A stretch of 64,000 bases of DNA from Cacajao melanocephalus (GCA_963573385.1 CAUYLG010021643.1:1-64000); one strand, 5' to 3'; positions 41,886 to 57,689 are shown, counted from the stretch's first letter. The notes: generated from the sequence alone by a model not told the origin. Numbers and translations are program-made.

Positions 41886-42094
41886 AGTGGGATTCTTTTC
41901 AGAAGTGAGGGTAATCTAAGGATTGAATAATTACTTGCTTTTTAGCTGATAAATATTTGTACAGAAACTTATAAAATATTAAAAGGCAGCTTTTTTGGTG
42001 AAAATACCACTAGCATCCTAAAATAAGAATAAAATTTGGAAGTTATCGCCATAAATTAGATTTTCAAAATTATTTTTGCTATTTTATTTTCTAG

Positions 42095-42223
42095 CTTCTA
42101 CTTCTGCACCTGACTCAGCTTTAAAATGGTCCCTCCCTGAAACATGGCAAGGTGTTGAAGAAGGCTGGGGAGGACACAACAGTACCATTCCAGGCCCTGG
42201 GGATGACGTTCTCATTTTACCCA
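42095..42223 (+). CDS. PKHD1: PKHD1 exon 52, residues 2725-2768 (both end codons split); start of second G8 domain
   Basis: A 129-base exon, phase 1 to phase 1, acceptor TATTTTATTTTCTAG|CTT, donor TTACCCA|GTGAGT. It completes Ala2725, encodes S2726-P2767 and ends with the first base (A) of codon 2768. The translation ends in the G8 signature: a tryptophan start (W2742), then W2749-G2750-G2751 in EEGWGGHN, a sequon at N2753, and [12 protein letters not shown]8 domains carry conserved glycines and are found in ciliary and hyaluronidase-like proteins. The rest of the domain must lie in exon 53, beyond the window. The frame is clean. Confidence 0.96.
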
Positions 42224-43019
42224 GTGAGTAAAACAACCCAGGAGGTGAATCACAGACAGGTTGAACCCTGATTACAGCCAGATCTGATTATGTTTCATTT
42301 CCATTGTACAACACAGTAAAGAGTATGGAAATAAGTAGGCACTTATGTTATTTCATTCTTCTTCTTTTTAGGGGGGGTTAATGTAGGAGAGGAATTTCAT
42401 GGACCAGTGAAATCCCCAAAAATTAATCTAGCATGCCTTCATTAAAAGTGGAATAGTAATTGCCATGCTGAAAGGAGGTAAAAAATCCACTAACTGGTTA
42501 ATTTTCTTCACATGTCAGAGAATGGATTTACAGGTTCTATTATCCTTAAGTTTGAAAGAGACAGAGGGTATGGAAGAGAACAATTTATTAATGCCTTCTG
42601 ATCATTTACCTTTGTGAATTTCGAAATACAGGACTGAGGAAAAATGACAAATTCTTCAGTTGCTATGAGTTTTCAAAATTGCAGAGAAGAAGTAGGTTAA
42701 TAAAATAGAAAAATATCTATCTGTGTATCCATTCATCTCTCTGTCTAGACCTATCTTCCAACATACACATATATTTTTAAAAAGATGATTCCTTAGATAT
42801 ACAGAAACACACAGCCATACTTACAAAATTCTTCTTATTTAAAAGAGAGTTTTCAAAAGTTCCAGAATATCTCCCTAGCTGAAAAGAAAATGTTTTTCAT
42901 AGGATAATTATATTTTCCCCCAAAGACCTAATTACATTTATGGTTTAATTTGAACCTCTTAAGATAATAGTGAATGAGAGAAGATCCATAATGGAAGAAC
43001 ATTTAACCATCTGTGAAGT
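42224..43019 (+). other. PKHD1: PKHD1 intron 52, start
   Basis: Intron 52 begins with GTGAGT and extends past 64000 (at least 21,777 bases in the window). I found no phase-compatible exon continuing a G8 domain before the end. This first part has no recognised repeat. Confidence 0.7.
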
Positions 43020-43275
43020 AATAATAATGATAATGTCAAGCATTTACTGAGAACTAACAATGTGCCAGGAACTGTTCTCCATGTACCAACTAATTTAATC
43101 CTTATAATAACTTTATGAAATAAGTAATATTGTTATCCCCATTTTTACAGATAGAGAAGCAGAGGCCCAGGGCAATTAAGTCACTTGTTCAGGGTCCCAC
43201 AGTTTGCAATTTGACAGAGTAAAAATTTGAACCCATGCAGTCTTATTCCCAGTCCTCATTTGAACCAATAAAGCA
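43020..43275 (+). repeat. MIR, near complete
   Basis: Sense MIR: 'CAAGCATTTACTGAGAACTA', 'CAATGTGCCAGGAACTGTTC', 'TTATCCCCATTTTTACAGAT', 'GCAGAGGCCCAGGGCAATTA', 'AAAATTTGAACCCATGCAGT'. Confidence 0.9.
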
Positions 43276-44629
43276 CATTCCCTTTCTAAAATGACTTAAG
43301 AGTAAAATAAAAGAGGGTCACTGTGTTGTTTGCTTTATTTGTGTGGCAGAACGAAGGAAGAATGAAACAAAATACACTGGCCACATTATCATTGGTGGCG
43401 TATTTGTGTGACTGTGCCCAGAGACATGAGGGACAGGCGTGAGTGGGCTGACCAGTACAAACATCAATTATTATTATCATCCTGCTTTCCCATCAACCAC
43501 CTCTCTTCAAATGGAGGATGTAACTTTTTGAATAAACAAGCTCGTGAGTCATTCCTATACAGAAAGGAAAAATCTGTTCTGTCTCAGCCATCTCTTTGAT
43601 GAATCTAGCCAGTGGATTTGCCCTGGGCTATGGTTTTTCCCACTAAGCAAGCTGTTTTCTCCACCCCATGCAGGAAGCAAGAGATGCTTTTGAAGGTTGC
43701 CAAGCTTTTGGTATACTTTGGGTTTTTATGCCAAGCAAGGAGTGATCTTGGCCGTCTTGCTTGGCACTGCAGATGACTGTGTCCACTGTGTGCCCTGGGT
43801 GCCGGGAGCCTTGGTTTTCTCCACTATCCTTCATTCCTTTGTCTGTGGCCAGCTCATAAGATTGTAGGATGGGCCTGACTTCTCTGTGAAACTGCTCTTA
43901 AATAGCACAAATCAATGCTGGGTGGGGGAAAGGAGGTGGAGCACAGACATTGGATATAGAAAGGACTTTCCAGTTGGCCTTTCAGTGTTACTGAGAGAAT
44001 CAGAAAAGTTAAGATTTTAAAAACATACAGTTATTGTTCATTATTTCTAGCTTTCACGTGAAAAGACGGGTGAGTGAAAAACAGATGTGTAATATATAAA
44101 AAATAAAATCCTTAGCTCCTTGCCCCTCTCCTGTTCTCTAATAACCCCTCTTCTGTCTCCAACAAATGACCTGTGATTGATCAGCAATTGAATCCATTGT
44201 ACTATTCAGTTTCAGGTCTTACGCAGGAGCTGCTCTGCCTTGCTATTCCCTTCTGATTTTTGACAGGCCTTTGCTGATATTTTGACCTCTGATGGGTCTC
44301 TGGATTGAATCTACCTTTGCTTTCTGCGTGTGGTTTTGCCTCTTTCTGAACTCTTCACCTTTTCCTGGCTCCCCTTGTTTCTTTCCTTCCTAGCTTTCTT
44401 TAAATCAAGTAAATTTGTCCACCTGACTCTGGCACGAAGTAGACATTCAGTAAGCATTGTTTCGATGAAGTACGTGAACTCATTGCTCCCATTCATAATT
44501 CAATAGCAGAAATAAATCTTTGGGTTTGACAGGGTTGAGACCTACCACTGTAAGATTTTACAGTCTGTAGAAAATAATGTCTTCTCCTTTGAACAGATTC
44601 CTAAGAATTATGAAATGATTTTTATGATG
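43276..44629 (+). other. Intron 52, no recognised feature
   Basis: Mixed unique sequence. Short open frames near 43408-43834 have no support as genes. Confidence 0.5.
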
Positions 44630-44885
44630 ATAGTAATGATGGTGATAGTAGCAAATATAACTTGAGTGCTTGGTGTGTGACATGCACTGTAGTAAGTATT
44701 TTACAAGGATTTTTTTTCATATAATTCTCCCAACTGCCTTATAAGTAGATTCTCTTATTATTTCTGTATTTACAGATAAAAAATCTGGGTTGCAGAGAGG
44801 GTAACTTGCTTAAGTTTAACCCAGGTAGTAAGTAAAGCAGCTGGGCAGGAAATCAGAGTTTAAATCGAGAGTTCTAACTCTTCAT
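44630..44885 (+). repeat. MIR
   Basis: 'CTTGAGTGCTTGGTGTGTGA', 'CATGCACTGTAGTAAGTATT', 'CTGTATTTACAGATAAAAAA', 'GTAAAGCAGCTGGGCAGGAA' follow sense MIR. Confidence 0.8.
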
Positions 44886-45146
44886 TTTATCTTTCTTTTT
44901 TCAAAAAACGTACTGTCTGTACCTGCTCTGACATATCCAAATTAGGTTATATATTATACTGAATTTACACTTCTCTGTTTACTGTCCACATTGTGCGCTT
45001 AACTTGAAATAAAACAAAAATAAAATCAAAAACTACTATTTGTTGAGCATCTACCGTATGTCAGATATGCTACTTGAGGTGTTTAATCTTATCACACATG
45101 ATTGAAAAAACTGGAGGTACTTCCCAAAGAGGTATGCAATGCAACG

Positions 45147-45185
45147 AACCATTGCATTAGAACCATTCTAATGCAATGAACCATT
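45147..45185 (+). repeat. Hairpin with 12 bp perfect arms plus three GAACCATT copies
   Basis: Arms CATTGCATTAGA (45150-45161) and TCTAATGCAATG (45167-45178) flank a 5-base loop. GAACCATT occurs at 45147, 45160 and 45178. Confidence 0.9.
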
Positions 45186-46705
45186 AGTAAAAGCATTTGC
45201 TTTGCATCTGGTAGCAAATGTAGTTGTAATTCAAATGAACGCCCCTTTCCAGTTCAGTTTAGCAAATATTTACCAGACATTCACTATGTTCAAGGAACAG
45301 TCCCAGGTGCTCATGATCTGGGAACGCAAGTACCGTACAACTGTGACCTCAAACAGCGAGGAATTTAGCTGGGTTCATAAAACACATAATGCACAATAAT
45401 ACAACAAATAGCTATAATAAATACTGAATATGTTTAGGCTCATAGTGTCTCTGGGGTAGAGGTGGCTTCATGGAAGGAGAGGCATTTGAAGTGAATTTTG
45501 AAAGATGGCATAAGAATTAGAGGGGCCATTATGAGACACAAGGGCATATTGGGGATCCTTCAGGATATAAGATGAGCTGTCGACTAGGATAAACCTGGGG
45601 TTCACATTTGGCTTCTGACATTTACAACAGTGGGACTTTGGACAAGCTGTAAACCTTTCTGACCCTTATTTATAACATTAGGGCTATAATTAATATATCA
45701 TAATGTTAAGAAAGATGAAATGAGATAACATCAGTGCACGTGACCATAGCATAGAGTATTGGTGGTAATGGAATTATAGATGAAAGCTGTGATTTGTAAT
45801 GTATCAGGTGTTCTTTTCCTTCATTTTTCCATCTGGCTGCCCTTCTTGGCCTCTGGTATTAGCAATGCTTTGTATTTGCTTTCCAATGGCTTATTATTTA
45901 ATTTTCACAACATCCTTGGGAGCTAAATAGGTAATAACTATTATTACAGTAAAAACCCATTTTTACATAATACGATTTTAATGGAACTGCTGATTTTACA
46001 AAATGAAAGTGACTGGTAAAAAAGATTTAAGTGATACTTTTGAACCTCTAATATAATTTTATGGTGTTTTGTGTATTTTAATTCATTAATAAAGGAAACA
46101 TGTAGAACATTCCCATCATTATTCAAATAGAATAGCATAATTTTTCAATAAAATTCTTAGGGTAAATTGCCTATTTCCATTTTCTGGGAAATCAATTTTA
46201 TGGAATGACCTCAGACCCATCCTATTCCATAAAAATAGGACTTTACTGTACTAATAAAAGATATCACTATCTTAAGTATGGTACCATTTTCCTTCAAGGC
46301 GTTCTGTCTTTATGGACATTGGATTTTGAAAGAGCTGTAAATTCTTCTCTGTGGTATTGTATGGAGTAAGCGGAGGTAATCATTAAAAATTTGCTCTTGT
46401 AGTTTAGTTCATGATAACTTTGCTTCAACAAATAAGTATAGCTGACTGTCTTTGCTCTCTAAACGTTGGAAGAATTGGCCTGAATGCATTCTCGATTTCT
46501 TAAAGAGTAGGAACAAGTTCTGCCTTACTAGGAAAATCTTAAATCTTCATAAAGAATAGCTGGTCAAATGGTGAAAGGATCCCTCTAGTTTCTGCTCTCT
46601 GGCTTGTCCTAAACTGACCCAAGTGGATTTGTGTAAGACACCGTCAGTGCTTTCTCAGGACTCTGTTTCGAAGGGTACAGATATGATATCATGTAGCCTC
46701 CAGCA

Positions 46706-46707
<2 letters not shown>
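45186..46707 (+). other. Intron 52, AT-rich unique part
   Basis: No exon or confident repeat. Confidence 0.5.
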
Positions 46708-46751
<44 letters not shown>

Positions 46752-46765
46752 TGTGTGTGTGCGTG
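46708..46765 (+). repeat. (TG)n microsatellite
   Basis: About 21 uninterrupted TG units at 46708-46749, an A at 46750, then five more GT units and GCGTG. Confidence 0.97.
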
Positions 46766-47389
46766 ACAGAATTCACTGTTACATTTTCTATATTGCTTTG
46801 AATTGTCCTTATTTGAACACACAAATGGGAGAGTACTGTTTTTCTTTGATAATAGTTCTTCTGTTTGTTCTGATTTTTAATATTCAGTACCTTAAATGGC
46901 AGAGAGGCTTATTAAAGTCATGTGATGTTCAAAGATGGCAATATTTAATGCACTGCCTTGTTAAATTGCAAGACATCATAATAGGTTGGTGATATGAAGC
47001 AAGATAATCATAAATCAGAAAGTAACTTTTGAGGAGAGGAGCTTCTATAAAATGTTGTGATTATAGAACTATTGACTTCATTTGCCTTTTTCTTATCTGA
47101 GATTATATGTAATTCAGTATTATATACTGAATTATAGCAGAGATGTAGGTCTACGACACCAATTAGAAACCAAGCAAATATTGGCATATTTCTATAGCTT
47201 GTGTAGTTCTCTAATTTGGTCTTGTACATTTGGATGGGACAGAAAAGCACTAAAGACCACCACCCCACTTATTCTGGATTAGCAAGTGGGAGGGGAAGAA
47301 ATTTAGTCATGAATTACTGGGGTCCTTTTTGTGATGCGTGGCATCAGAATGGTGATGAGTGAGTGTTCTGAAACTCTATCATTACCTGG
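46766..47389 (+). other. Intron 52, no recognised feature
   Basis: AT-rich; nothing supportable. Confidence 0.5.
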
Positions 47390-47830
47390 AAAACCACCCA
47401 GAAACATAACAGCATAAAAAACACATTTTATTTTGCTTACAATTTTGTGGGGAAGGGCGAAGCTGAGGTGTTCTCATTTGGGTTCTTCTATGCATTGTAG
47501 GTAGATAGTGGCTGGACTGTGGTCATTGAAAGGCTCACCTTGACTGCCTTTAGATGCCTTTAAGATGGCTTACTCATATGGCTGGGCCTTGATGCTGGTT
47601 ATTGGCTGGGAGCTCAGGGAAATTAACTAAGAAGGCTCAGTTTCTCTCCTCACAGGTTTATTTGTGGGGCTGCTTGGGCTTCCTCACAGCATGATGGCTA
47701 GATTCCAAGAAAGAGTAACCTAAGAAAGGGTGTTCCAAAAGTAAATAGTCCAAGAGAACTGTGCGGAAGCCACATGCCTTCTGAGCTGGTCTGGCAAGCT
47801 CAGAATATCATGACCATAAATTTCTTGGTC
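47390..47830 (+). repeat. Ancient interspersed repeat, family not named
   Basis: The text 'CATTTTATTTTGCTTACAAT', 'TTTGTGGGG', 'TAAGATGGCTTACTCATATG', 'GGGCTGCTTGGGCTTCCTCA' and 'CAGCATGATGGCTAGATTCC' matches a common old mammalian repeat that I recognise by pattern but cannot name safely. Confidence 0.5.
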
Positions 47831-49644
47831 AAGAAATGTCCTGAGGTCAGCCTTGATTTAGGAGAGGAAAATTAGTTTCCACTTCTCAGTAGGAAGAATA
47901 GCTAAGAATTTGCAGCTGTCTTTAATCTACCTCTATGCATGTATTTATGTGTGTAAGTATATATGCATGTATGTAATTAAAAGCAGATGTACCTGACTTA
48001 ATTCAAAAGGTGCTTTAGAGCCTGCTGAATTTGTGCTGTCTTCCCTGTCTGGCCAGACTTTATTTAGATTATGTTGGCTTGCATGAATCAGAAATTACAG
48101 AACACCAGGAGACAAACTGTTCAAAGGGTTTTAGTTTCTTTATTTTATTTTTACCTATAATGCTCAGTGTTAATAACACCACCTCTTCTCTGCCTGAAAG
48201 TGGTATTTGTCAACTCTCAAAACATAATTGGGCCCCCGATTTGGAATTGCTCACTTTGCAATGGGAATGGATGATAGTTGTTGGGCTGAAACTCGTGTTC
48301 AGATCTTTACATGTGTGACCAGAGCCTCTTCTTAGGAGAGAGGAATGTGGTGGGATGAGGGAAGACATGGAGGAAGCATATTTTGAGCATTTTCTTTCAG
48401 GGCAGACATTAAAGATCCAGGGAGATAACAGTTGAACTTTCATTTGACCTTCTTTGGAAGGTGAACGGATAAGCTGTTCTTTACATTATTTTTGACCTAG
48501 AGACTTCAATCGACATTATTTTCAAGTGAAAATAAATAAACAGAGAGAAAAATCTGAAGCCAAAGATGAAAAGGTCTTTAGGAATTATTTCTCCTTCCTT
48601 TTAGCCATTGTTTTAGGGGAATCGTAGACCTTAATGAACCTTACTTGAAGGATGTTAAAGTCACGTCCTCATCACGAGAAGGAAGAACCAGGATTTCAGA
48701 CTCCATAGAGCAGGTGTTCTCACCAACATCCCCAAGCAGTTTATTTTTGAAATGCTGAATGTAAATGAACTTCCCATATATCAAATCATTTAAAAATAGA
48801 CTATAGAAACTTACGATTTAAAGCAGTCTAAGTGCAAAATGCTTTGCTATATGGAGTTCCTTAATGAACTGATTACCTAGGAATTTGATTTATTTTGAGG
48901 TGGATTTACTTAATATATATGTACATTATAAACACATACAATTGTTGAACTGGTAGGAAATGTAGTGGCTTTCTAATACAATTAAAATGAGCCATGATAA
49001 TGCAAGTGTTTTATAAATTATAAAATGCTATAAAATATATTATTGATGAAACTTACATGATGTTTTATACCAAAGCTGAGTGGAATCTTAGTCCCCATGC
49101 TTCAACGCGGGGTTTTAAATTGTCCCCTAAAATTAATTAGAGGGAATACTATTGCTTTTTTTGTTTTGCTCCTAAAATAGGATTGAATTTTGAGACAAAA
49201 CATTTGGAGACTAGGGAGTTCCTTGTAGTTGCAATGACCATGATTCAAATGGATTCTCCCAAATGAACAGCAGCAGCCCCCTAAACTATCTGACCAAGAC
49301 CTGTGACACAGTGCTTTCGCCAAGGTGGACAATTAGGAGTTGGAATTAAAAAGAATTTTTTCTTTACCTATACATGTTTTTCAGTATGAAAATGAAATTT
49401 TGGTTAAAATCATAGTACATTTCTTTCCTATGACAAAAGAAACGTAAAACTTATAAATATATTGAAATTGGTTGGGACTCTTTCTAATCTGAATTTGTCC
49501 ATCTCTGCTTGATTCAATCATGGCATTTGTTTCTGGGCTAATTAGAATTCACTTAGGATCGTCTCTTGGGATCCAAAGTCATGTAGGCCCTGACACTCTT
49601 TATGGCTTGCTAACTTGCTGGAACTAATTCAAGTTTTACTGTAA
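47831..49644 (+). other. Intron 52, no recognised feature
   Basis: AT-rich unique sequence. Open frames up to 95 codons are unsupported. Confidence 0.5.
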
Positions 49645-49803
49645 TAGAGTGATTTTACAAACCTCTCCTTGTTTTCACTCACCTGAGAAATACACTCATT
49701 GTCATGGTCCATTAGAGTTAGCATCATGGATCATAGTAATTTTCTAGGAGGGGCACACGTCCCTGGGATGTAAAGATCATGGGTTGGGGGTAATTGGCAA
49801 GCA
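49645..49803 (+). repeat. Left arm of an inverted repeat pair (partner 53343-53507)
   Basis: Its reverse complement matches 53343-53507 with about 9 mismatches and one 6-base indel (about 94% identity). The arms read 'GTCATGGTCCATTAG' outward to 'GGTAATTGGCAAGCA'. A TATATAAG box follows at about 49810, which suggests LTR-type sequence. Family not identified. Confidence 0.9.
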
Positions 49804-50003
49804 AGAAGTATATAAGAAACTGGGGTTTTATTTTGGTGCCTTCTCCCACCTAGAGAATAACTACTTTTATGACTTCAAATACTCCACCTCAGTCTCCCAG
49901 AGGTGTGATCCTATTGGGCACCTTGTGTCATAGCCTGAGAGGATTCTAGCAGGTATTCCTGTAAAACCCCTATGAGGCTTTCCTTCAGTTGCAATAGGTG
50001 TAA

Positions 50004-50023
50004 TTTTTTTTTTTTTTTTTTTT
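50004..50023 (+). repeat. Poly-T run (20 T)
   Basis: Uninterrupted T run; no Alu body is attached to it. Confidence 0.95.
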
Positions 50024-52679
<2,656 letters not shown>

Positions 52680-53060
52680 AAAAGGGGCTGCCATAAATTT
52701 TGTTCCTTGCTGTGAATGCTTTCTGCTCTTTCTGTGGAGACATGGGGGTCACTGCTCTCCCCTTGAATCTGGGCTGGCTTTTCTGACTAGCTGGACTGAT
52801 AGACTGTATTAATAGAATAATGTTCTGGGATTTGAAGGCTAGGTCACAAGAAGCCTTGCATTAGATGATCCTTTTGCCTAGAAGTCTCATTTGCTATTGG
52901 GGTGTTGCCTTTTGGAATACGGCCCTTAGGCTACGGGAAACCAAATCACTGGAAACGCCACTTTTGTAGCACTGCTTGGCAGCCCCAGATGGAGATCAGC
53001 TGTGGCCAGCAGCCAGTCTCAGCTTCCAGCTATGTAAGTGATCTATCTTGATGTCCGGAC
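52680..53060 (+). mobile_element. MLT1-like (MaLR) LTR fragment
   Basis: The pattern 'GACTAGCTGGACTGATAGAC', 'GGGATTTGAAGGCTAGGTCA', 'CAGCTATGTAAGTGATCTAT' and 'CTTGATGTCCGGACCAGTTG' fits an MLT1 LTR. The 3' end is missing or too diverged. Confidence 0.6.
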
Positions 53061-53342
53061 CAGTTGAGCCCAATAGTGGGTCTTGCTGAGAATTCTGCAA
53101 TTTTTCTTTCCTTTATCTGCAAGCACATTAAATATCTCGTATTTTATTTTTAGGTCAATGTTACTCAGGATTTCTTATGTGTACTAAATAATGATTAATT
53201 AGAAGGGACATTCTGTTGTTCAGTCCATTAAGAGTATATACATAAGTATTGGAGGAGCTAATGGTCCAAATGCTATCCAAGAGAGCTAAAAGAGATGAAA
53301 ACCCCTCTTCAAAGCCAAAATTGATTTACATTTATTCCATCA

Positions 53343-53507
53343 TGCTTGCCAATTACCTCCACCCCATGATCTTTACATCCCAGGGACGGGGGCGTGTGCC
53401 CCTCCTAGAAAATTACTATGATCCGTGATGCTAACGCTAATGGACCATGACAATGAATGTGTTTCTCAGGTGAGTGAAAACAAGGAGGGATTTGTAAAAG
53501 CACTCTA
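53343..53507 (-). repeat. Right arm of the inverted repeat pair
   Basis: The inverse of 49645-49803, containing the extra 6 bases (CCCCCG on the minus strand). The separation between arms is 3,539 bases. The open frame at 53425-53631 overlaps it and is not supported as a gene. Confidence 0.9.
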
Positions 53508-56395
53508 TACTTCTGTCTGCATAATGTGTGATGTGAAAACAGAGTTCAGAAATCATGCATTTATTGAGCAACTGTTTACTGGGTGCATAACTTATTATGT
53601 GTCACTTTGCCTCATGTTGGAGATAAAATGATGAGCAAAGCAGTTCCAAGACCCACCTGAAACTTACTGCCTAGTAGGGGAGATAGAAATGTAATTGCCT
53701 GTAGTTGAAAATGAATATGACTAACAAATATGCTATAGGAAACATTCAGAGAGTGATGAAAGCATGCACTGTGGGGCCTGGACCTGGACTGGCATAGAAG
53801 TAAATTCAAGTATAATTCATATTTGAAGGCTAAAAGCAACCATTTAGGTATTAGCTATTACTAATAAGACATTTACCCAGAATTTCTCAAAGTGTTTCCC
53901 CTGAAACTAGCTCCTATAAGCATCACGTGGAAAAAAAAAATAAGTCAAACAAATTTGGAAAATTTTGGACTAAGCACAGATAAATATTATTTTCTTGTTT
54001 CTGGTCTTCTCAAAGCCTTTTATATGACAATATGGGTTGTATAACTTTCAGAGGGGGATATAGTATGAGCCGTTCTCAAGCATGTTTGATCATGTAACAC
54101 TTCTATTCACAGAGCAGCTTATCATGCTGAGGTTTCAGGGAAACACTTTGAGTACAAAGAGTTCTCACACCTAATTTAACACTCACACCATTCTGTGAGT
54201 TTTGATATCCAAGTATTAGGAATTAGGGGCTTAGGTATCCAGGTATTAGGAAGATTAAGTCTTCCGTGAATAATAACAACCTGAAAATTATAATTTTTAT
54301 TAAAATTATTATTATGGTATAAGGTTGATAGTTATGTAAATCTGTTCCATGGTGTCGTGGACTTGGATGCCTTCTACTTTTTTGTCTTTCAGTGTTTTTT
54401 TCTATTTCCAAAGTCACTGTGTGGTCCAGCAATATGCTGGAGCACCAGCTATTGCAGCCACATTCCAGGAAGCAGAAAGGAGAAAGGATTCTTCTTATAC
54501 ATTTCACATGACACTTCTGTTTGCCTCTTAATGGTGTAAACTTAGCAAAATGGTCACTTCTACCTGGAGAGGAAGGTGGGAATTGTAGTCTTTTGGCTAA
54601 GTGACAATCTATTCAGCTAAACATTGGAGTTCTTATTACTAAGGAAGGATAGAATAAATACCAGGAAGCAGCTAATGGCCTCTGCCACATTATGTTTTTT
54701 CACATTTTACAATTGATGGAAATGACCCCAAGAGGACATGCCCAAGAAAGAGCTCAGAGATCACAGAGACAGTAGAGTCAAACCTAGGCCTCTGGATCCT
54801 TGAGTCTGTCTAGTTCATTACACTGTTCCCATTTAAACATACGGGAGGAATTAAAATAGAGCCTTTCAAAAACTGTGTTATTAAGAATCATGGTGGTATA
54901 CACAGATGACACCATTGCAAAGTATATTTTAGGGAAAAAGTATGAATACATGTTTCCTAGAGGCATATCCCCAGATTTGGAAATTAGTGGTATTTGATTA
55001 ATAAACAGTTGTAAGCAGTAAGTGACTGCCTTTTGTTCTGGCTGTATTATCCTGGCCAGTATTCTGTTTGTTGGGCTGCTGTGCACTCCAGGGCCTGCTC
55101 TGTGTCTAATGGCTTGTCCTTGCTTTTCTTCATTTGTAACATCAGCAATGCTCTGTAAGCCCCGGATCTCGTTTGAAGCCATCTGTTTGCCTCTTTATTT
55201 ACATGATAACGTCACCTGATTGCAATTTAGTGTCTGGATAAAAAACATTGCTCTTACCTAGATTGTGCTGGGTTTTTGTCTGGCTTAATGACAGACAACC
55301 GATCTGACTGCATTTTTCAGGCAGCGGTAGTGTGTGGAGAGACAGTGTCTGTAAAGCCCACGCATGGAGGTGGTGAATGTTCTGCACTGAGCCCAGGCTG
55401 GCTGGGCTGTGGTCAGCAGTGCAAATGGCAGGTACTTCTCTGCTGTCTTCCAGCATATTATTGGCACCAATGGGGCCTTTTCATCTTTGTATTCCCTGTG
55501 TCCAGGGAAGCTCCAGAAGAGTAGAAGTTCTTTGTGTATTTGTTAGAGGAGTGAGCAAGTAAGTGAATGAATGGATAGAGGCATGGTGGATTGAGTGGAA
55601 TGCCAATTAAATCCCAGCTGCTCTCATCCATTCATATTGATGGCATAATTGGTGAACGTGTGATGGATCAACGGGAATGATTGCTATTGGCATAATGAGG
55701 CTGAATGCCTTGGGGTGCTTGCTCTGGGGACATGGCTGTAGCCCTGAATCAAAACTCTGAAATTGTTACACCAGTCCCCTTCCCTCTCCCCTCAGTATTT
55801 CATAGGGTAGGAAGTAGTATATGGCAGCTCCTCCTTTTTGAGAAATGTAGGGAGATGAATATCTGGAGCAGAGTTTCCTCCCATAGGCTGAGGTATCGAT
55901 AATTCCAATCCTCACCACAATGGCAACTTTTTCTTACTAAATCAGTGGAAAAGGGAAGTGGGCATGATCCTAAGATGGCACAAGTTTTGTGAATAGGGTT
56001 TAAATTTAGCAAGATCATCTCTAGCAAGGAAATAGAGGCACATACCTTAGATAGAATGGTTCCCAAATTGCTGATTTCTAAATCCTCCTAAAGAAAATTG
56101 GGAAAATCAACCCTTCAAACAAACAAACAACAAACAAAACCAAAAAACAAAACTCTGTCTCTAAGATCCCAGAATTCTGGTAATACGGGAAAGAACTTCT
56201 GAGGCCGAGGCTATCCTAGAAGCCCCCTGACTCTCTGTTGTTCCTCAGATAAAGAGTCCTGCTTCTATCCCTGCCTTCATTCACCCCAGGTTGCTTTTCA
56301 TGTACTACAAAGAGGATCAAGAGCTTGGTTCATAATTTGTATTTTCCTTCACCCTCACATTGGCCCCAGGGAGCTGAGGGAAGGGTGTTTTAAAA
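53508..56395 (+). other. Intron 52, no confident gene or young repeat
   Basis: It contains a (CAAA)n-like run at about 56118-56153 and unsupported open frames up to 132 codons (54784-55182, minus). No phase-compatible exon found. Confidence 0.5.
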
Positions 56396-56800
56396 GAAAA
56401 GCCTTAGACAAATTAAATTTAACAGAGTTTAATTGAGCAAAAAACCATTTGCAAATCGGGCAGCCTCCTGAGCCACAGTAGGCTCAGAGAGACTCTTGTG
56501 CAGCCATGTGGTGGAAGATTTATGGACAGAAAAAAAGAAAGTGATATACAGAAAACAGGAGTGAGGTACAGAAATGGCCAGATTGGTTACAGCTTAGCAT
56601 TTGCCTTATCTGAACACGGTTTGATCAGTTGGCTGCCTTTGATTGGCTGAAACTTGGTGATTGGTACAAGAGTAGGTTACAGTCTGTTTACATAACCAGT
56701 TAGGTTACAATTCAGTATGTGCAGAGAAGCCTTTAAGCCAGACTTAAAATACGTAGAAGGCAGCTTTAGGGAACTTGATTTAACAGGTGCAATCTCCCAT
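56396..56800 (+). repeat. LTR-like retroelement fragment, family not named
   Basis: The text 'GAGTTTAATTGAGCAAAAAA', 'GGGCAGCCTCCTGAGCCACA', 'AGTAGGTTACAGTCTGTTTA' and 'CCAGTTAGGTTACAATTC' matches a multi-copy primate repeat known to me by pattern, probably an endogenous retroviral LTR. Non-coding here. Confidence 0.45.
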
Positions 56801-57367
56801 CTAGCTCTACTGCCTCAGCCTCTTATGGGCTACACAGCCCACCACAGGTGTGTTACCTCACTGTGCTCCTTGATGACTCCCCTTATCTCTGTTCCTCTTC
56901 CATTAGTTGATTTGGTTTAGTGAAAGTGTAGTGACATCTACATGCAAATGCACAGAACAGAGATACATGGGGGTGTAGATCTGTCTTAGCTGTCTAAGTA
57001 AATAGGGGGCTTTCAACATGGGTTTGAAAGATGACTCACTAAAGAGCAAATTGAAAATATCAAAACCTTTATTTTTCCTTATTTCTATTCTATTCCTTGA
57101 AAATTTTCTTTTTTGTATGTTTTATTATGTAGATAATATTTATTACATTAGTATTGCAGCACATATATGTAATTAGCAGTTTATCAATCTGTTTATGAGG
57201 AAGTAAATCATATTGGGAATATATGGCTAAAATTTTACCCTTCCAGAAAATGAATATTTAGCATTAACTTGAGTTTTAATATCATATTAGTGTTTATTTA
57301 CTATAGCAAGCATCCTCTTTTAAAGATACATGTTAGTAAAATGGGTGCTATGTATAGTATACTTTAT
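56801..57367 (+). other. Intron 52, no recognised feature
   Basis: AT-rich; nothing supportable. Confidence 0.5.
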
Positions 57368-57411
57368 CATATATATATATATACATATATATATACATAT
57401 ATATACAAAGG
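57368..57411 (+). repeat. (AT)n/(ATAC)n low-complexity repeat
   Basis: Alternating TATATA blocks separated by C. Confidence 0.93.
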
Positions 57412-57689
57412 GTTTTACATAATATTTAAAAACCAAGTGGCAAAATATAAAGTGAGAAATTTTACTTCAGGAACCAGAGCTAAGGCTAGACTATGAATTT
57501 GAAGTAATTTTTTTTCTTATTTTGTCGGAAATAGGTTAACCTTTCTAGAAACCTAAGAAACCTAACTTTCAAAATCAGCAGGCTTCGATATTTTCTGAGG
57601 CCTTGGTCTTGGATATCGATGTTTCATGATGTTTGGAGGGCTTTCTGAAGCTTTCAGAGTCAATTTCAAATGTATTTGCTTGGACTGCA

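Noticed and set aside
54784..55182. 132-codon open frame on the - strand
   Set aside because: No recognisable protein pattern, and no promoter or splice support.
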